64,000 bases of DNA, from the NCBI GenBank assembly GCA_947471745.1, contig CANJKZ010000523.1, positions 136,501 through 200,500 of the forward strand, read 5' to 3'. The DNA comes from Closterium sp. Naga37s-1. Its lineage: Eukaryota; Streptophyta; Zygnematophyceae; Desmidiales; Closteriaceae. Both the position numbers and the translations under genes were made by a program. Below the pieces are notes generated by a model. It was not told the DNA's origin. It searched no databases and worked only from the letters and a program-made list of their open reading frames with translations. The number at the start of each line of letters is the position of its first letter. Position 1 is the stretch's first letter. Positions 1 to 11,700 of this stretch are shown in pieces.

Positions 1-110
1 TCATGCCATGCCACGCCACACCATGCCATGCCACGTCATGTCATGCTGTGCTACACCATAACATGTCATGCCATGTCACGGCATGGGATCAAGCAGTGAA
101 TGGAACACAC
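1..110. repeat. Degenerate CATGC/CCATG short repeat
   Basis: The first 110 bases are imperfect repeats of CATGCCA-type words. They lie where an intron of the tRNase Z gene is expected. No coding signal is visible up to about 230. Confidence 0.6.
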
Positions 111-234
111 ACAGCACATCACACAACCACTGCCTTTCAGGAAAGAGTCCCACAGCACTTGTGCTGGTACATGCAATACGGAAGCAATGCTGCACAAAAA
201 TCGCGCGCTGCCCATGGTTTACTGCTCTGCACTC

Positions 235-2209
235 GCCTGTGTGCCGGCATCCTTGAGTCGCTTGATCTCAGCGCCTGGCAAGCCCTGGTACTGCGGCAGC
301 AGCTTGTGCCTCCGAGACGAGATCAAATAGCCCTGGGGGTCACGGGTGTAACACATTTGTGACACGGGGAGGCGCATGGGCGAAGGCGAGCTGGGATGAT
401 GAGGAGCAGAGACAGAGTGGGGGAAGCGCGAGGCCCAAAGGTGGACTGGTGGAGCGCACGATGCGAGCAGCAGTGGGTGCAGAGGCAGGAACAGCAGGTC
501 ATGCTCACAGCTGGCAACAGGCGCAGTGGATGGTGGAGCGGGTGGTGAGAGCAGCAAGGGCAGCATCCAGCCATCAACTCCAGGGTACCATGCCTCCATC
601 CATGCGCACACCAACCCCCCCCAGCACCATCACCGCTGCCCGGGTGAGCCTCTCTCCTCCCCTGCGTCACCCCGTGCACTGACCTGGCTGGGCAGCACGT
701 GGTACGTGGTGAACGGCTGCACCACATAGCCCTTCTTCACCCGCATCTCCTCGCCCACCTGCTGCCACGCACACGCGCACACACATGCGCACGCCACCAA
801 GCATGAGGCCACGCATGCTGGTGCGCACCGTGGACGGGGCTCATGTTCCCAACATGCAGAGTCACAGAGGGGCATGGCAAGGGGAGCGGTGACAGGTAGG
901 CGCGACAGCGAGAGCATGGCAGGGGGGGCGAGGCAGGGAGGCATGGCAGGGGGGCGTGACCTGGAGGGGTATGAGTTGGAGGGGCAGGGTGCTGCGGTCG
1001 AGTTGTTGGAAGCACTGTATCATGGCCGTCACGCCCTGCACGGCTGATGGCGGCACCACCACTGTGGGCGGCGCCAGTGAGAACAGCCCCCTCGTCGCCA
1101 CGTGGAACGCCAGCCCGCCCTGCACACACCCGCATGCCGTGGTGGGGGGTTGGCGGTCGGGGTGGGTGGTGGGGGAAAGGGGGAGGACGAAAGGGGGGAG
1201 TGGAAAGGGGATGAGCCGACGTATGGGGGCATGGCGGGCTCACGCTGCGCAATGCCAGGAAGAATTCCAGCCGTGCGTGAAGCGTGTAGCGGGTATGCGG
1301 CGTTCCCAAGGCAGCGAGGGGCAGGGCGGGGCGGGGCGGGGCGGCACGGACCACGTGGTCGATGTGGGTGTGGGAGATGAGCACGGTGTCTTGGAAGACA
1401 GCGCGCGCAGGGCACCTGCCGATGTCAAACGCCACGCGCATGCTCGGTATTATCACACACGTCTCCTGCCCGCCCACCGACACGCCCTCCACCTCGTACC
1501 CCCCCACCACCATGCCCGCGCCCCGCTTGCCCTTGCTCCGCTGCTCTCCCCCGCCTCCTTCATCCCCCCTGCCATCGCCCGTACTCTCGCCCTTTTCCCT
1601 TCCGCCTCCCTTCTTCCCCTTGCCCCGCTTCTCGCTGCCCCCCGCCCCTACAGCAGGGGGCAACTCCTCCCCCGCGCCAGTCCGCGCCGTCGCAGCACCC
1701 TTCATCGCCGTCCCCTCCCCGTGGTCGCCCGTCATCCCCTCGCTTCCCCCTCGTTCCCCGCCCTCGCCAACCGTCCGCGCAGCGCCGTTGGACTCACGTC
1801 GGCTTTCCCCTTCCACCGCTACGCCTGTCGCTGCTTCCGCCCGGGCGCCAGCAGCCTCCGCGCCAACGCCGCTCATTCCGCGCATGCCACTGGTGCGCCC
1901 CTCGTTCTCCTGGCTGAGTGAGCGCGCGGAATCCAGTCGCCCGTTGGACACGCAGTGCGGCGGGGCGCAGCAGGCGGAAGGGGCGCGGGAAAATGGCGGG
2001 GAGGGAGGTGGGGCGGGTCGGATGTAGCAGGTGGCGGCGATGCGCCGAGTCCGGAGGGGAGACGGAATGAGACGGCGCGAGGGGCGACTGGGGAGGGACG
2101 CAGGAGGAAACGAAGAGCGGAGGGTGAAAGAGTGGAGATACGGTGGGGGATGGAGAGGCAACAGCCGAAGTGCCACGTGGCAACAGACGGGATGAAGGAT
2201 GTGCGACAT
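235..2209 (-). CDS. TRZ: tRNase Z, short plant type, 3' end missing (off left edge)
   Basis: Zinc-dependent endonuclease that removes 3' trailers from pre-tRNAs. Four exons are read on the minus strand: 2209-1352, 1119-961, 758-684 and 332 to about 235. Exon 1 starts at the first ATG (2209) and has an Arg/Ser/Pro-rich leader of about 90 residues, then a low-complexity Gly/Glu/Lys stretch. The enzyme core starts near GYEVEGVSVGGQETCVIIP and ends on the metallo-beta-lactamase motif HTHIDH (HxHxDH). Exon 2 continues GGLAFHVATRGLF, exon 3 VGEEMRVKKGYVVQPF, exon 4 GYLISSRRHKLLPQYQGLPG; all align in order with plant TRZ proteins. Codon phase closes for the first three exons. The distal metal-binding motifs should lie left of the window. 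The exon 4 donor would be a GC-type site (CAG|GCGAGT), which is uncertain. The leader suggests an organellar form, but that is inference. Confidence 0.86.
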
Positions 2210-2617
2210 TCGAGCAGGAGTGGAAACTTGAGACACACGCAAGGCGGACTATGGGTTGATGTGGTTGGGGTGAATGAGTATACCGGACCTGGAAATGAAT
2301 GGACTCAGCAACACACAATGCACATAAATAAATGTCAAACACATTTGAACTTCTTTTCCGTATATGACTGTCTCAGGTTAATCAGGATTATCCAGGTTAG
2401 CATACACAGCGTTAGTGAGGCAACTGGGCACTTGCAATGGCGCAAGGTTCATGATGACCTCAAACATTAGAAGCCGCATCTCGGCTCACAAACACCACAT
2501 GCAATGAATGGAATTCTGTGGACATATTGAGGCACTTGTGGTGGTACCGTACTGGGCGGATTGACAAGCAGCTGTGCTGTCGTGCACAAATGGGTGCCCA
2601 GTCGCCCTGCTGCTCTC
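2210..2617. other. Intergenic gap between tRNase Z and ERF genes
   Basis: About 400 bases between two minus-strand genes, so it should hold the 3' flank of the ERF gene and the promoter of the tRNase Z gene. It is less GC-rich than its neighbours. I see no further gene or clear motif. Confidence 0.5.
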
Positions 2618-5600
2618 TCAGCCATTGAACCGCCCCAGCTGCTGCTGCAGGGCCTGCAGCGCCATGTCGCCATTCCCCTGCCCTGAGGCCTGCAGCAGCC
2701 ACTGTGCCACCCCTCCCCCCGAACCGGACTGCTGCTGCAGCAGCGCCAGCAGCTGCTGCTGTGCGTGTGCCTGCGGCTGCTCTGTGTGCGCCCTCTGCTG
2801 TGATTGCTGCTGTGCTTGCTGCTGCCCTTGCACCCACTGCTGCAGTGCCTGCTGCTGCTGCACCTGCTGCTGGGGAAGCTGCGCCTGCACGCCATTACCC
2901 ACCATTCCTCCCCCCTGTCGCACGCCCGTCTCCCACTGTGCAGGGAGGAAGGAGTGCTGTGACACTGCTGCGCCTGCCCCTGCCTCCCTGCCGTCCCCCG
3001 GCCCCACACCCGCACTGCATGCGGCAGCAGCCAATGCAGCAGGCCCATGGGCGGAGCCTTCCTGCCTCACGGCCGCCAGCCACTCATGGCTCGCATGGCC
3101 CCCACGCGCACTGCTGCCAGCCTGCCCCCCTCCCAGCAGCGCAGCCAGGGAGTTGATGACAGCAGCGCTGCTGCCAGGCACTGTGCCGCTTGCATCACCC
3201 GACGCCCCAAAGAAGCCTCCCCCCACGCCATGCATGGCCTGCCCTGCATTCCCCATCAACAACGACAGCTGCTGCTGCTGCTGCCTTGCTTGCTGCTGCT
3301 GTAGCTGTTGCTGCTGCTGTTGCTGCTGCTGCTGTTGCTGCTGCTGTTGCTGCTGCTGCTGTTGCTGCTGTTGCTGGTGGTGCTGCAGCAGCAGTTGTAC
3401 GACAGTGGCGGCATCAGTGCCACCCATCCCTGCCAGCAGCCCATGGATCACGTTCCCCGCATTGTTCTTGTCCTCCCCGCCCACCTTCGCCAGCAGCGCT
3501 GCAAGGAGCCCCTCACCACCTGTGTCATGAGCGTTCCACCCCTGCCCTTGCAACACTGCCTGTACCTGTGATTGTGCATGCGCCTGTGCCTGCGCCTGTG
3601 CCTGCGCTGGTGCCTGCAGCAGCGCTGCCAGGGGCAGCATGCCGCCCTGCGCCAGGGCGAGCAGCAGCTGCTGCCTCTGCTCCGGGGCCACTGACAGCAG
3701 CGCCTGCCTCACCGCCTCCGCCTGCCTCAACTGCATCTGCTGCTGCGCCTCCGCCTGCTGTTGCACGGCCAGCAGCAGCAGCTTATCTGCAATCCCCACC
3801 CGGCTCCCTGCTGCTGCTGCCGCCGCCACCTGTGCTGCAGCTGCTGCTGCGGCTGCATCTCCCCCATCTGCCATGTGCCTCTCCCCACCCGGCCCTCCTC
3901 CTGCCGTGCCTGCAGCAGCAGCATGTGCATTGGCAGCAATGAGCCCCAGCAGCAGCCTCTGAGCGTCGCTGCCCACCGCATTGCCTGTAGGGGCGCTGCT
4001 TTGCTGCAGCCTCTCCGCCAGACCTTGCTGCTGCATGTGTTGCACCACTTGCCCTGCCACGCCTGCACCACCACCAGCAGCAGCAGGCCCGGCACAAGGC
4101 GGTAGAGCCGCTGCGCCTGCATGCTGCCACTGCTGTGACACCGTTTCCTTGCCCGCCTGCCTCCCCACACCACCATTCACTGCCTCTCCATGCCCTCCCC
4201 GCTCCTCGCTTTTAACGCTCCACGTGTCTGCTCGCTCGTTTCCATGCCTCGCACTGCCCCCGCTTGCAGCAGCAACCACCTGCTGGCCAGGCCGTATAGG
4301 GCTCTGTGTGGCTCTCGCCCGCTTGCTCCACTCCTCGCCCCCGCCATGCCCTGCTCCACCGGCCCCGACTGCTCCCTCGCTGCCATCGCTCAGCACGCCC
4401 CCTGCCGCTGTCCCCACAGCCGCGCCCATGGCGCGATCCACGCCCGCATACCCCGCCAGGGGCTGCCACTCCGCGAGCGCGGGGTGGGGGAAGTTGGTGC
4501 GCGCCTTGGGCCCGCGCAGCTTGATGGCCGCGCGGTCGTACGCCCGCGCTGCCTCCTCGGGGGTGCTGAACGTGCCCAGCCACACGCGCGAGCGCTTCTT
4601 GGGGTACCGAATCTCCGCCACCCACCGGTTCTCATGCCTCTGCCTCACCCCGCGAAACAGCTTCCCATCACTCGCACCCGCCGCTCCTTCTCCGTCCCCT
4701 CGCCCTCCTCGCCCCCCCCCTGCACCTCCACCTCCTCCGCTCCCCCCCGTGTCTGGCGACGTTGCATCAGCAGGAGCTGCAAGCTGCATTGTGGTGGCAC
4801 CCAAGTGAGGTGCAGGGGAGAGCAGCAGAGGGTGGGAGGCGGGTGGGGCGTCATTTGGGGAGGTGTGTTGCACGGGCGACATGCTGCCACTGCACTCCAG
4901 CAGCGCACCGGATCCGGAATCGCAACCCGAGTCACGCTCATGGCCAGGGGGGAGCGCGAGAGCGCCCCCGCCATGCACTGACCGCTCTGCGTGCTGCGCA
5001 ACCTGCTCGCGCTCCTCCGCCACGCGTTGCTCCCGCACTCCCTCCCTGCACCCCAACACGCTGCTTGCCCCACCATCATCCGTGCCTATCGCTGCTGCCT
5101 GCACGCCCGCGCCTCCGTGGCCTGCTCCTCCGTCCACCTGCCCCACACCACCCGTGTCCCCGCCCATCCCACCACCTGCTGCACCGCCACTCGTCACCCT
5201 GTCTCCTGCGCTCGGCGCTCCAGGGTCAAAGAAAGCAAGAGGTACTGCGGGAGTGGCAGCAGCAGCACCGTCGGCTGCGGAAGCGGCTGCATGTGCAGCG
5301 ACTGGGGCGACGGAGGATTCATTTCCGAGCTCCTGTGCCACGGACCACCGCTCGCCCTGAGGATCCGCTACCTCCGACTCGTCTCCCTGCCGCGTCAAGC
5401 CACCTGCCTCGAAACCGTCGCCTGCGCATTGCGTCCGCTGCGTCGCACACTGCCCTACATCCGCCCTCCGATCCTGCACGTCGCCGTGTCTCTCCTCACC
5501 GCTCTCTGTCAGTGCGTCAACCTGCTCCACAGCGTCACTGTGACCAAACAGCTGCTGTTGCTCACCCTGAACTGCCCCTGGCCCTTTCGCCGCTCCACTG

Positions 5601-6181
5601 CTGCTCCCGGCCAGCAGATCTCTCACGCCATGACCCTCGCGTGTCTCTCCCGTGCTTGCACGTACCACGCCCTCTTCGCCCTCGTCCCCCATCTCGTCCT
5701 CCTCTGCTCGAGCAGTGCGTTTATTCGCCTCCACAGCTTCCTGCCCCTCCAATTCGAATTTTCTCTTGGCACGAACCGTCGTCGTGCGCGCATCGTCCAT
5801 CCTGGTACTCATCTGCGCTCCCCTGTCACCGCGCACGCCGAGTTCGCCGTTCGCGCGCTTACTCGCACTCGTCTCTTCCGTTTCTCCACCATCCGAGACC
5901 TCTCCCCTTGTCTCGCCCTCCCCATCGCACCCCTCCTCATCGTCCGCCCTGCTGCGGCGCGGCTCTCCCTGCCCCTCCCCTCCCTTCTCCGCCTCCGCAC
6001 GCCCTGCGCTCGCGCCCTCCCCCTCGTCCCCGTGTCGCGGGCCGCGGTCGTGCCCGTCCTTCCGCATCGCAGATCCGTCGCTCGCCGTCTCGGCTCTATT
6101 GTCCCCTTTGACTGCGACTCGACCTTCGCTGCTCGTCGCATCGGCATGGCCATCAGCTTCCCGCCCGGCGTCTCCCGCCAT
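2618..6181 (-). CDS. AP2/ERF transcription factor with long Gln-rich C-terminus
   Basis: Single-AP2-domain DNA-binding transcription factor, 1,187 residues from the first ATG (6181). The frame stays open to a GTG at 6307, but a good donor (GTGAGC) lies in that extension, so it is probably 5' UTR or an upstream exon. The AP2 domain is at residues about 508-567: it begins [20 protein letters not shown] and carries [16 protein letters not shown] and the terminal NFPHP. With usual ERF numbering the diagnostic residues are Val14 and Tyr19, neither the classic ERF pair (Ala/Asp) nor the DREB pair (Val/Glu); the RGVRQRH start recalls SHINE-type ERFs. The N-terminus is acidic and low complexity. After the domain come Ala/Gly-rich and Gln-rich stretches, with a run of about 25 Gln near residue 935. 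The protein is far larger than typical land-plant ERFs (200-400 residues). It is a likely nuclear activator; targets are unknown. Confidence 0.92.
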   Translation of the reverse strand: MAGDAGREADGHADATSSEGRVAVKGDNRAETASDGSAMRKDGHDRGPRHGDEGEGASAGRAEAEKGGEGQGEPRRSRADDEEGCDGEGETRGEVSDGGETEETSASKRANGELGVRGDRGAQMSTRMDDARTTTVRAKRKFELEGQEAVEANKRTARAEEDEMGDEGEEGVVRASTGETREGHGVRDLLAGSSSGAAKGPGAVQGEQQQLFGHSDAVEQVDALTESGEERHGDVQDRRADVGQCATQRTQCAGDGFEAGGLTRQGDESEVADPQGERWSVAQELGNESSVAPVAAHAAASAADGAAAATPAVPLAFFDPGAPSAGDRVTSGGAAGGGMGGDTGGVGQVDGGAGHGGAGVQAAAIGTDDGGASSVLGCREGVREQRVAEEREQVAQHAERSVHGGGALALPPGHERDSGCDSGSGALLECSGSMSPVQHTSPNDAPPASHPLLLSPAPHLGATTMQLAAPADATSPDTGGSGGGGGAGGGRGGRGDGEGAAGASDGKLFRGVRQRHENRWVAEIRYPKKRSRVWLGTFSTPEEAARAYDRAAIKLRGPKARTNFPHPALAEWQPLAGYAGVDRAMGAAVGTAAGGVLSDGSEGAVGAGGAGHGGGEEWSKRARATQSPIRPGQQVVAAASGGSARHGNERADTWSVKSEERGGHGEAVNGGVGRQAGKETVSQQWQHAGAAALPPCAGPAAAGGGAGVAGQVVQHMQQQGLAERLQQSSAPTGNAVGSDAQRLLLGLIAANAHAAAAGTAGGGPGGERHMADGGDAAAAAAAAQVAAAAAAGSRVGIADKLLLLAVQQQAEAQQQMQLRQAEAVRQALLSVAPEQRQQLLLALAQGGMLPLAALLQAPAQAQAQAQAHAQSQVQAVLQGQGWNAHDTGGEGLLAALLAKVGGEDKNNAGNVIHGLLAGMGGTDAATVVQLLLQHHQQQQQQQQQQQQQQQQQQQQQQQQLQQQQARQQQQQLSLLMGNAGQAMHGVGGGFFGASGDASGTVPGSSAAVINSLAALLGGGQAGSSARGGHASHEWLAAVRQEGSAHGPAALAAAACSAGVGPGDGREAGAGAAVSQHSFLPAQWETGVRQGGGMVGNGVQAQLPQQQVQQQQALQQWVQGQQQAQQQSQQRAHTEQPQAHAQQQLLALLQQQSGSGGGVAQWLLQASGQGNGDMALQALQQQLGRFNG
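3244..3400. repeat. CTG/TTG (poly-Gln) repeat in ERF gene
   Basis: Mixed CTG and TTG triplets on the plus strand read as a Gln run on the minus strand. CAA and CAG codons are interspersed, which should stabilise the tract against slippage. Confidence 0.9.
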
Positions 6182-6309
6182 GATGACGACACTCGCCGCG
6201 TCGCGGACCAAGGAGCGGGACACGAACCAGTGTGACGCGAGTCGATGCGCGCTGCTGCACTGGAGCTCACCTGACGGAGGAACGATGGCAAACAATCCTT
6301 GCGCCACAA

Positions 6310-7459
6310 GAGCAACAACCTTGTCTTTCCTAGTATCTGCTCAGGCGAGGCGTACAGAACTACTGACAGGGCTTTTATTCGGCTTTGACTTGTCCAGGTC
6401 TCGCGCGCACTGGCGTCCGGGTCATGTCAGGGTCGTAAGTCAGGTGACGCGGTCGTAGTCGCGGTCTTAAACTAGTACTACTTAGTAGTCAGGTGTCAGG
6501 GTCGTAGTACTAAGGTGTTCAAGGGAACCACACAAAAATTCGCGAAAATATAATCGTGGATATGTCACAAGGTGAGGCGAATGGGAGGGAGGGCAAATCG
6601 TGCTTGCGACAAGGAGCCGACGAGGGGACAGCGAATAAGTGGCGAGTGGCGGAAGAGAACGACTCGTTGCTGCATGGGCTTGGCGCTCCCCGCCCGACCG
6701 CCCACCTCGGACAGCCACCTGTTTTCCCCCTCACCCGCCCAACTTTTTCGGCTCTCCGGGATCGAGAGCTGCACCCACCCACCATGGTTCATGGTTCATG
6801 GTTCGCTGGCCATTTGCGGAAATTGGGGAAGGCCCGAAACAAGGTGCCGCCACCAAGCCATCCATGCGTTGGGCGGCCTTCCCAGGGCTCGGGCAGGCAT
6901 GCTTTGGTGAAAGGAATGGGGATAGAGTAGTGAACTGTACAGAATCTTGATGCTGGAGGGGAAGGTGGTTGCTGGTCACAGTGGAAAATGCTGGAGCTTA
7001 TCGGACGATTGAGAGGGAAGCACGTCAGCAGCATATCGTACCCCCTGCGATGTACAGTGTTTATGCCAGCCCGTGACAAACATGAGCCTGCGATCACCCC
7101 ACCCTTACACCTGAGATCATGTATCCCCTATATTGAACATACACACAGGCCTCACATATTGTATCATAACTTGATGTTATAGATGGACATTTAATGAAGC
7201 ATAAGATTGATTGAAGCCTAAAAATAAAAAGAGCCAGACGAATTGATGCTTTCTGTGACCTTAATAAACTTTAAAAAATAACTTAAACGCAATATGTTTC
7301 AATTCCCAATTATACGCCTCACAAATTCGTGCAGCGTTGGAATACTGCATCGGCGCCGATGATTTTGTCATCGGTGTGGTTCTTTACGGGGCCGCAACTG
7401 AATACGTACAAGCCTAGCGGTGTTGTTATGTTATCCCATTGACGTAAATGTCTGAAAAA
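6310..7459. other. Intergenic region upstream of ERF gene
   Basis: Probable promoter side of the ERF gene. Between 6400 and 6520 the words GTCAGG and GGTCGTAG recur several times. ORFs of 75-124 codons occur on both strands around 6556-6930, but none resembles a known domain or shows splice context, so I do not call them. From 7100 to 7300 the sequence becomes AT-rich. Confidence 0.45.
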
Positions 7460-8190
7460 CATCACTGAGGATGTCCGATTGATCCCATGGAAATGTGTCA
7501 AAAAACAAACACCAATGATGTCCGATTGATCCTAGAAAAGAGTTACAGCCTCGCTAGCCTGAGGGGTTATGGGCATACTGACCCCATAATTAACAAGCCC
7601 TTATATCCAAGTAGTCTAGTGACTGATATACTGACATGTTACTAGAGCGAAGGTCTTGGTTTCGAATCCCTATGTGTTCACATACTAGCAGTGCCACTGT
7701 GCTGTGTCCTAGGGCATCATTCTGCGGGGGGTTGTCTGAAAACCAACACTTGGGATGCCCGATTGATCCTAGGGAAGGGTTACAGGCTCGCTCACCTGGG
7801 GGGTTATGGGTGCTCTCAATCGCTAATTAACAAGTCATGTTATCCCAGTGGTCTATTGGCTGGGAATCTAACAACATGCTACAGGTGCAAACCCGCAGGA
7901 TTATGTGCGTACGGATTTGCTACTTAAAAAGCCATTTTATCCAATTGGTCTATTGGCTGGGATTTTTATATGTGTGCACATGGCGCTGCGGCTGTGCTGT
8001 ATCATGTGACATTCATTTGAAAAGGGGTGTCAGAATACCAGCACCGGGGATGCCGGATTGATCATATGGAAGGGTTACATGTGCAGAATTTGGGGGGTTA
8101 CGAGCGTACGAACCCGCTACTTAACAAACCTTTTTATCTCTGTGGTATAGTGGCTGTGATTCTGATAGCAAATTATGCATTTTGCACAAT
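7460..8190 (+). repeat. Cluster of tRNA-derived, SINE-like units
   Basis: At least three diverged units are arrayed head to tail. Each has a block beginning near 'GATGCCCGATTGATCCTA' (7509, 7754, 8047), then a GGGGGTTA block, then 'AATTAACAAG', then a tRNA-like segment. The tRNA-like parts have Pol III A-box-like words at about 7612, 7848, 7943 and 8141 (for example TGGTATAGTGGCT). The first also has a B-box-like GGTTTCGAATCC at 7658-7669. The spacing between A and B boxes fits a tRNA head. No intact cloverleaf is evident, so these look like decayed SINEs or tRNA pseudogenes. Confidence 0.6.
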
Positions 8191-8708
8191 GACGAATAAC
8201 AATAAAAGTTAAGATCACCGATTCGTATCAAGGGAGATCATCCTAATCCATATTTTTTCAGGAATACCCCAGCGACTGCGATCCATAATTCATGTCGAGG
8301 TTCGCAAGGAGAATGGCACACCATGGGCTTTGAGAGATGATTTTTTTTAATACCGGTACTGATTATTTTCCATCAACCTGCTCTTTGGTCAGGGCCTTGT
8401 AACGATCCCCCCACGGCCACTGCTGTCCTTCGCGCACCCGTCACCCGCTTGTTCAACTGCCGCTGTCCTTGCGTACGCTATTGGAACCCAACCCAACCAA
8501 TTCGGTTTTCAGCAGCCCAAACCCTAAAAGCGAGTGATATGCAAGCAAGGCGTTTCAGGTCGATAATCACAGCACACTCGTGTCCTCCAGCTACGATGAT
8601 GGCCGTTCGAGTCGCCATTATCGCCGGAACTTTAGACAAGTGTCAGGGAATATAATTTTCAGCAATGCGAGTAAATCTCCCCAGCACCACCGCCAGCCAA
8701 AAGCCCCG

Positions 8709-11700
8709 ATGAACCTGCTCAGGCAGCGAGTGGCAGGACCGTCTGGACTAGGCGGAGGGAGGAAGGGGGTGACGAGTGGAAAGACGAATGGCGCAAGCGC
8801 CGATGGTGAGGAAGACAATAACGGAGGAGTGGACGGTCAAGGGGACGGAGTGTCTCTTCCACCGGGGGACGATTGGAGCCGTCGCAAGTGGCCTGATTTG
8901 GGCAGCAGCGGGAGCAGCTTCAGCCTCAGCACCAGCAACAACAGCAACCCCACCTTTTCTGGTTTCCCCCCGCCACCTGTCGCCAACAATGGCTCCGCTA
9001 GTCCTGAGCACAAGCTGGGCTGGCGCCGTCGCTCGCTCTCCGTCTTGCCGCACAAGGCCGCTCTCAGATCAACCTCCCCCCTCCGCGGCGTCTTCCCCAG
9101 CGTGCAGTCGCTGGGCGGCGGAAAGGAGTCGGCGGCGGGAAACGCGCGGGCCCAGCGGAGGGGCGGGGGCAAACTCGCCGGAGAAGCGGAACGCGCGGGG
9201 GCACTGCCGGTTGGGGGAGCCGCCGGAGCAGCAGGTGGGGCGGCGGGCGCGGTGATGAGGCGGCAGGGGCTGAACCTGGGTCCGCGGGGCTCCCCGCAGG
9301 GGCTGAACGCGCTGGAGGACGTGCTCAAGGGGGGATGGTCCTCCGCCGAGTCCTCGCCCGCCGTCACCCCGCAGCGCTCCATGACCGTTGGGATCGACAG
9401 GACCGGCGCTAGGAGGGGCGGCGGGGCTGCTGCGCCAGCTTTCGCCTCGCCGCCCTCTTTTGGCGGGTGGGAAAGGCGAGCCGCGGCAGAGGAAGCGGGA
9501 GGAGCGGGAAGGGCGTCAGACCTGGGTGGGTGGGGTGACGGGGAGGAGGGAGGTGCTGTGGCGAGGGGTAGCGGGCTAGGAGGCGAGGCGGTCATTCTGG
9601 GAACGGGAATGACGGCGGCAAGCGCGGGGATGGGGGCAGGACATCCGCGGATGGTAGGCGCAGAGGCAGCAAGTGGTGGGAGCCCATGGCGCGCAGCGGT
9701 GGGCCGGAGTGGTAGCGCGGAGGACGGGGGCGCTGGTGGGGAATGCAGGTGGGGCGATGAGGAGCGAGGGCAGAAGAGGGCGATGCGGTCCAAGACGGGC
9801 GATGGGGCGGCGGCATGGGCGGGATGGGCGCACGCAGGCGAGGGGTGGCGGGCGGACGCGGGGAACGGAGGGGAGGCGCAAGAGCACAGGGACGCGACAG
9901 GCGCGCAGGTGCTGGGGCGGGCGTGGAGCAGGGCGGGGGAGACAGCAAACGGCATGGGCGGGGGCAGAGGGGCGGCAGCGGAAGGCGCAGGGGGAATGGG
10001 GAGCAACAGAGGAGCCCTGCCGGGCGTGTGGGGCGGGAGAGGGGCAGGGGGCTTAGGGAGACCTGCTGTGGGGAGGCTGGGCGGCGGGGCAATGCATGGG
10101 GGGGGTGTGGTGGGCGCAGGCCAGGGGAGAGTAACGGCGATAGCACGTCACCGCAGTCAAAGTCTCGCGGACCTGCTGCAGACGCAGACAGGCGCAGGGG
10201 GGAGGTCAGAGGGCGAGGCGGATGGGCGCGGCGAGGACAGCGGGAGTGGCAGTGATGGGGAGGGGGAAGGGGAGAAGTGCATGCGGCGGGGCTTCAGCCT
10301 GAACGCCAGTGGCAGCAGCGCGGGGGGCAGCGGCGCGCATGTGAGCCACAGCGCCCTGGGACGAGGTGGCGCGCATGTGGTGCGCCCTCCGCATCTCCCC
10401 AGCCCCAGCATGAGCGCGCTCCCCTTGCTCTCCCACGCCTCATCCGTTCCCACCGCTGCTCCCCAATGGAGGGGCCCGCGGGAGGGAGGGGAGTGGCCAG
10501 GGAAGGCGGCGGAGCAGGTGGAGGAGCGGGAGAGGGAGGCGAGAGGGAAGGGAAGAGGGGGAGGCGGCGGGAAAGGCGTAACTGATGGGCGGTTTGCATG
10601 GGACGTTCCGTGGCAGGGACTCGTGAAGGGGGAGGGGGGTGATGCACAGGAGAGGACATGGGACGAGGAACGCAGGCAGGGCGGGCAGGGGGGGCGGCAG
10701 CGCAAGGAGCGAGAGGAAGGAGGTGGTGGTGAATCGGAGAGGGAGGGGAGTGAGGAGAGCAGTGAGGAGTGGGAGGAGCAGGAAGACGGGAGGGCGAAGA
10801 ACGGCGGAGTGCGAAAGGAGCAGGATCCCAACGAGACCGAGAGTGAGAGCGATGGGGAGAGCACGAGTGAGAGAGGTAGCGGTGGTGTGGAAGAGGAGGG
10901 GTCTGAGGGCGAAGGCAGCACGGGTGAGAGTGCGCAGTGGCAGCAGCAGGGCGGGCGTGCGAGCGAGCAGGGGAGCAGTGGCAGTGGGGAGGGGTCGGTG
11001 GTGGTGGTGGAGAGCGACAGTGATGCAGACGTGCAGAGCGACGCAGCGTGGCACAGCGACGCTGATGCGCGCAGTGCTGCCCCCTCTCATGCTTCCTCCG
11101 AGGGTGCTCACAGTGACGCCCGTGATGGTGATGTGGTTAAGGGGAGAGGACATGGAAGCCAACGGAGGGCTGCTAGGGGGTACGGTGGTGACGGTGCTGG
11201 TGGTGGGGTGGAGGAGCGAGCAGGGCGCGAGCAGACTGCAGTAAGTTTGAAGGTAAACGGGAGAGAGCACGAACAATTGTTGAAAGGAGGGAGAGGGGAG
11301 GAGGAGGAGGAGGAGGAGGAGGAGGAGGAGGAGGAGGAGGACGAGGAGGAGGAGGAGGAGGAGGAGGAGGAGGAGGAGGAGGAGGAGGAGGAGGAGGAGG
11401 AGGAGGAGGAAGGGGAGGGGGAGGAGGAGGAAGGGGAGGATGACGAGGTGGTAGATGCAGTGCCTATATCGCCCACGATGCTTGCTCTCCTCACATCCTC
11501 CACCACGGCTTACCCCCACCCGTACCCGCTCTCTCCCTTGCACCATGCGGCCTCCCAGCCTCCCATGCACATGCTGAAAGCCAGCAGCAGCAGCAGCGGC
11601 AGTGGCAGTGGCGGCAGGCGACTGACTGGGAGTGGGGGCTCTGGTAGCTGGGGCGGGCAGGCAAGAGGCTCAGGCTCAGCGCAGGAGAGTGGAGGACAGG

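Noticed and set aside
6556..6930. Overlapping ORFs of 75-124 codons on both strands
   Set aside because: No known domain, no splice context and no copy elsewhere in the window to test conservation.
7612..7680. Functional tRNA gene
   Set aside because: A- and B-box words are present but acceptor and anticodon stems do not pair well; it repeats as part of a longer unit.
10440..11570. Minus-strand frame with a long Leu run resembling a membrane segment
   Set aside because: It is the complement of the GAG tract of gene A; gene A has matching splice phases and the antisense frame has none.
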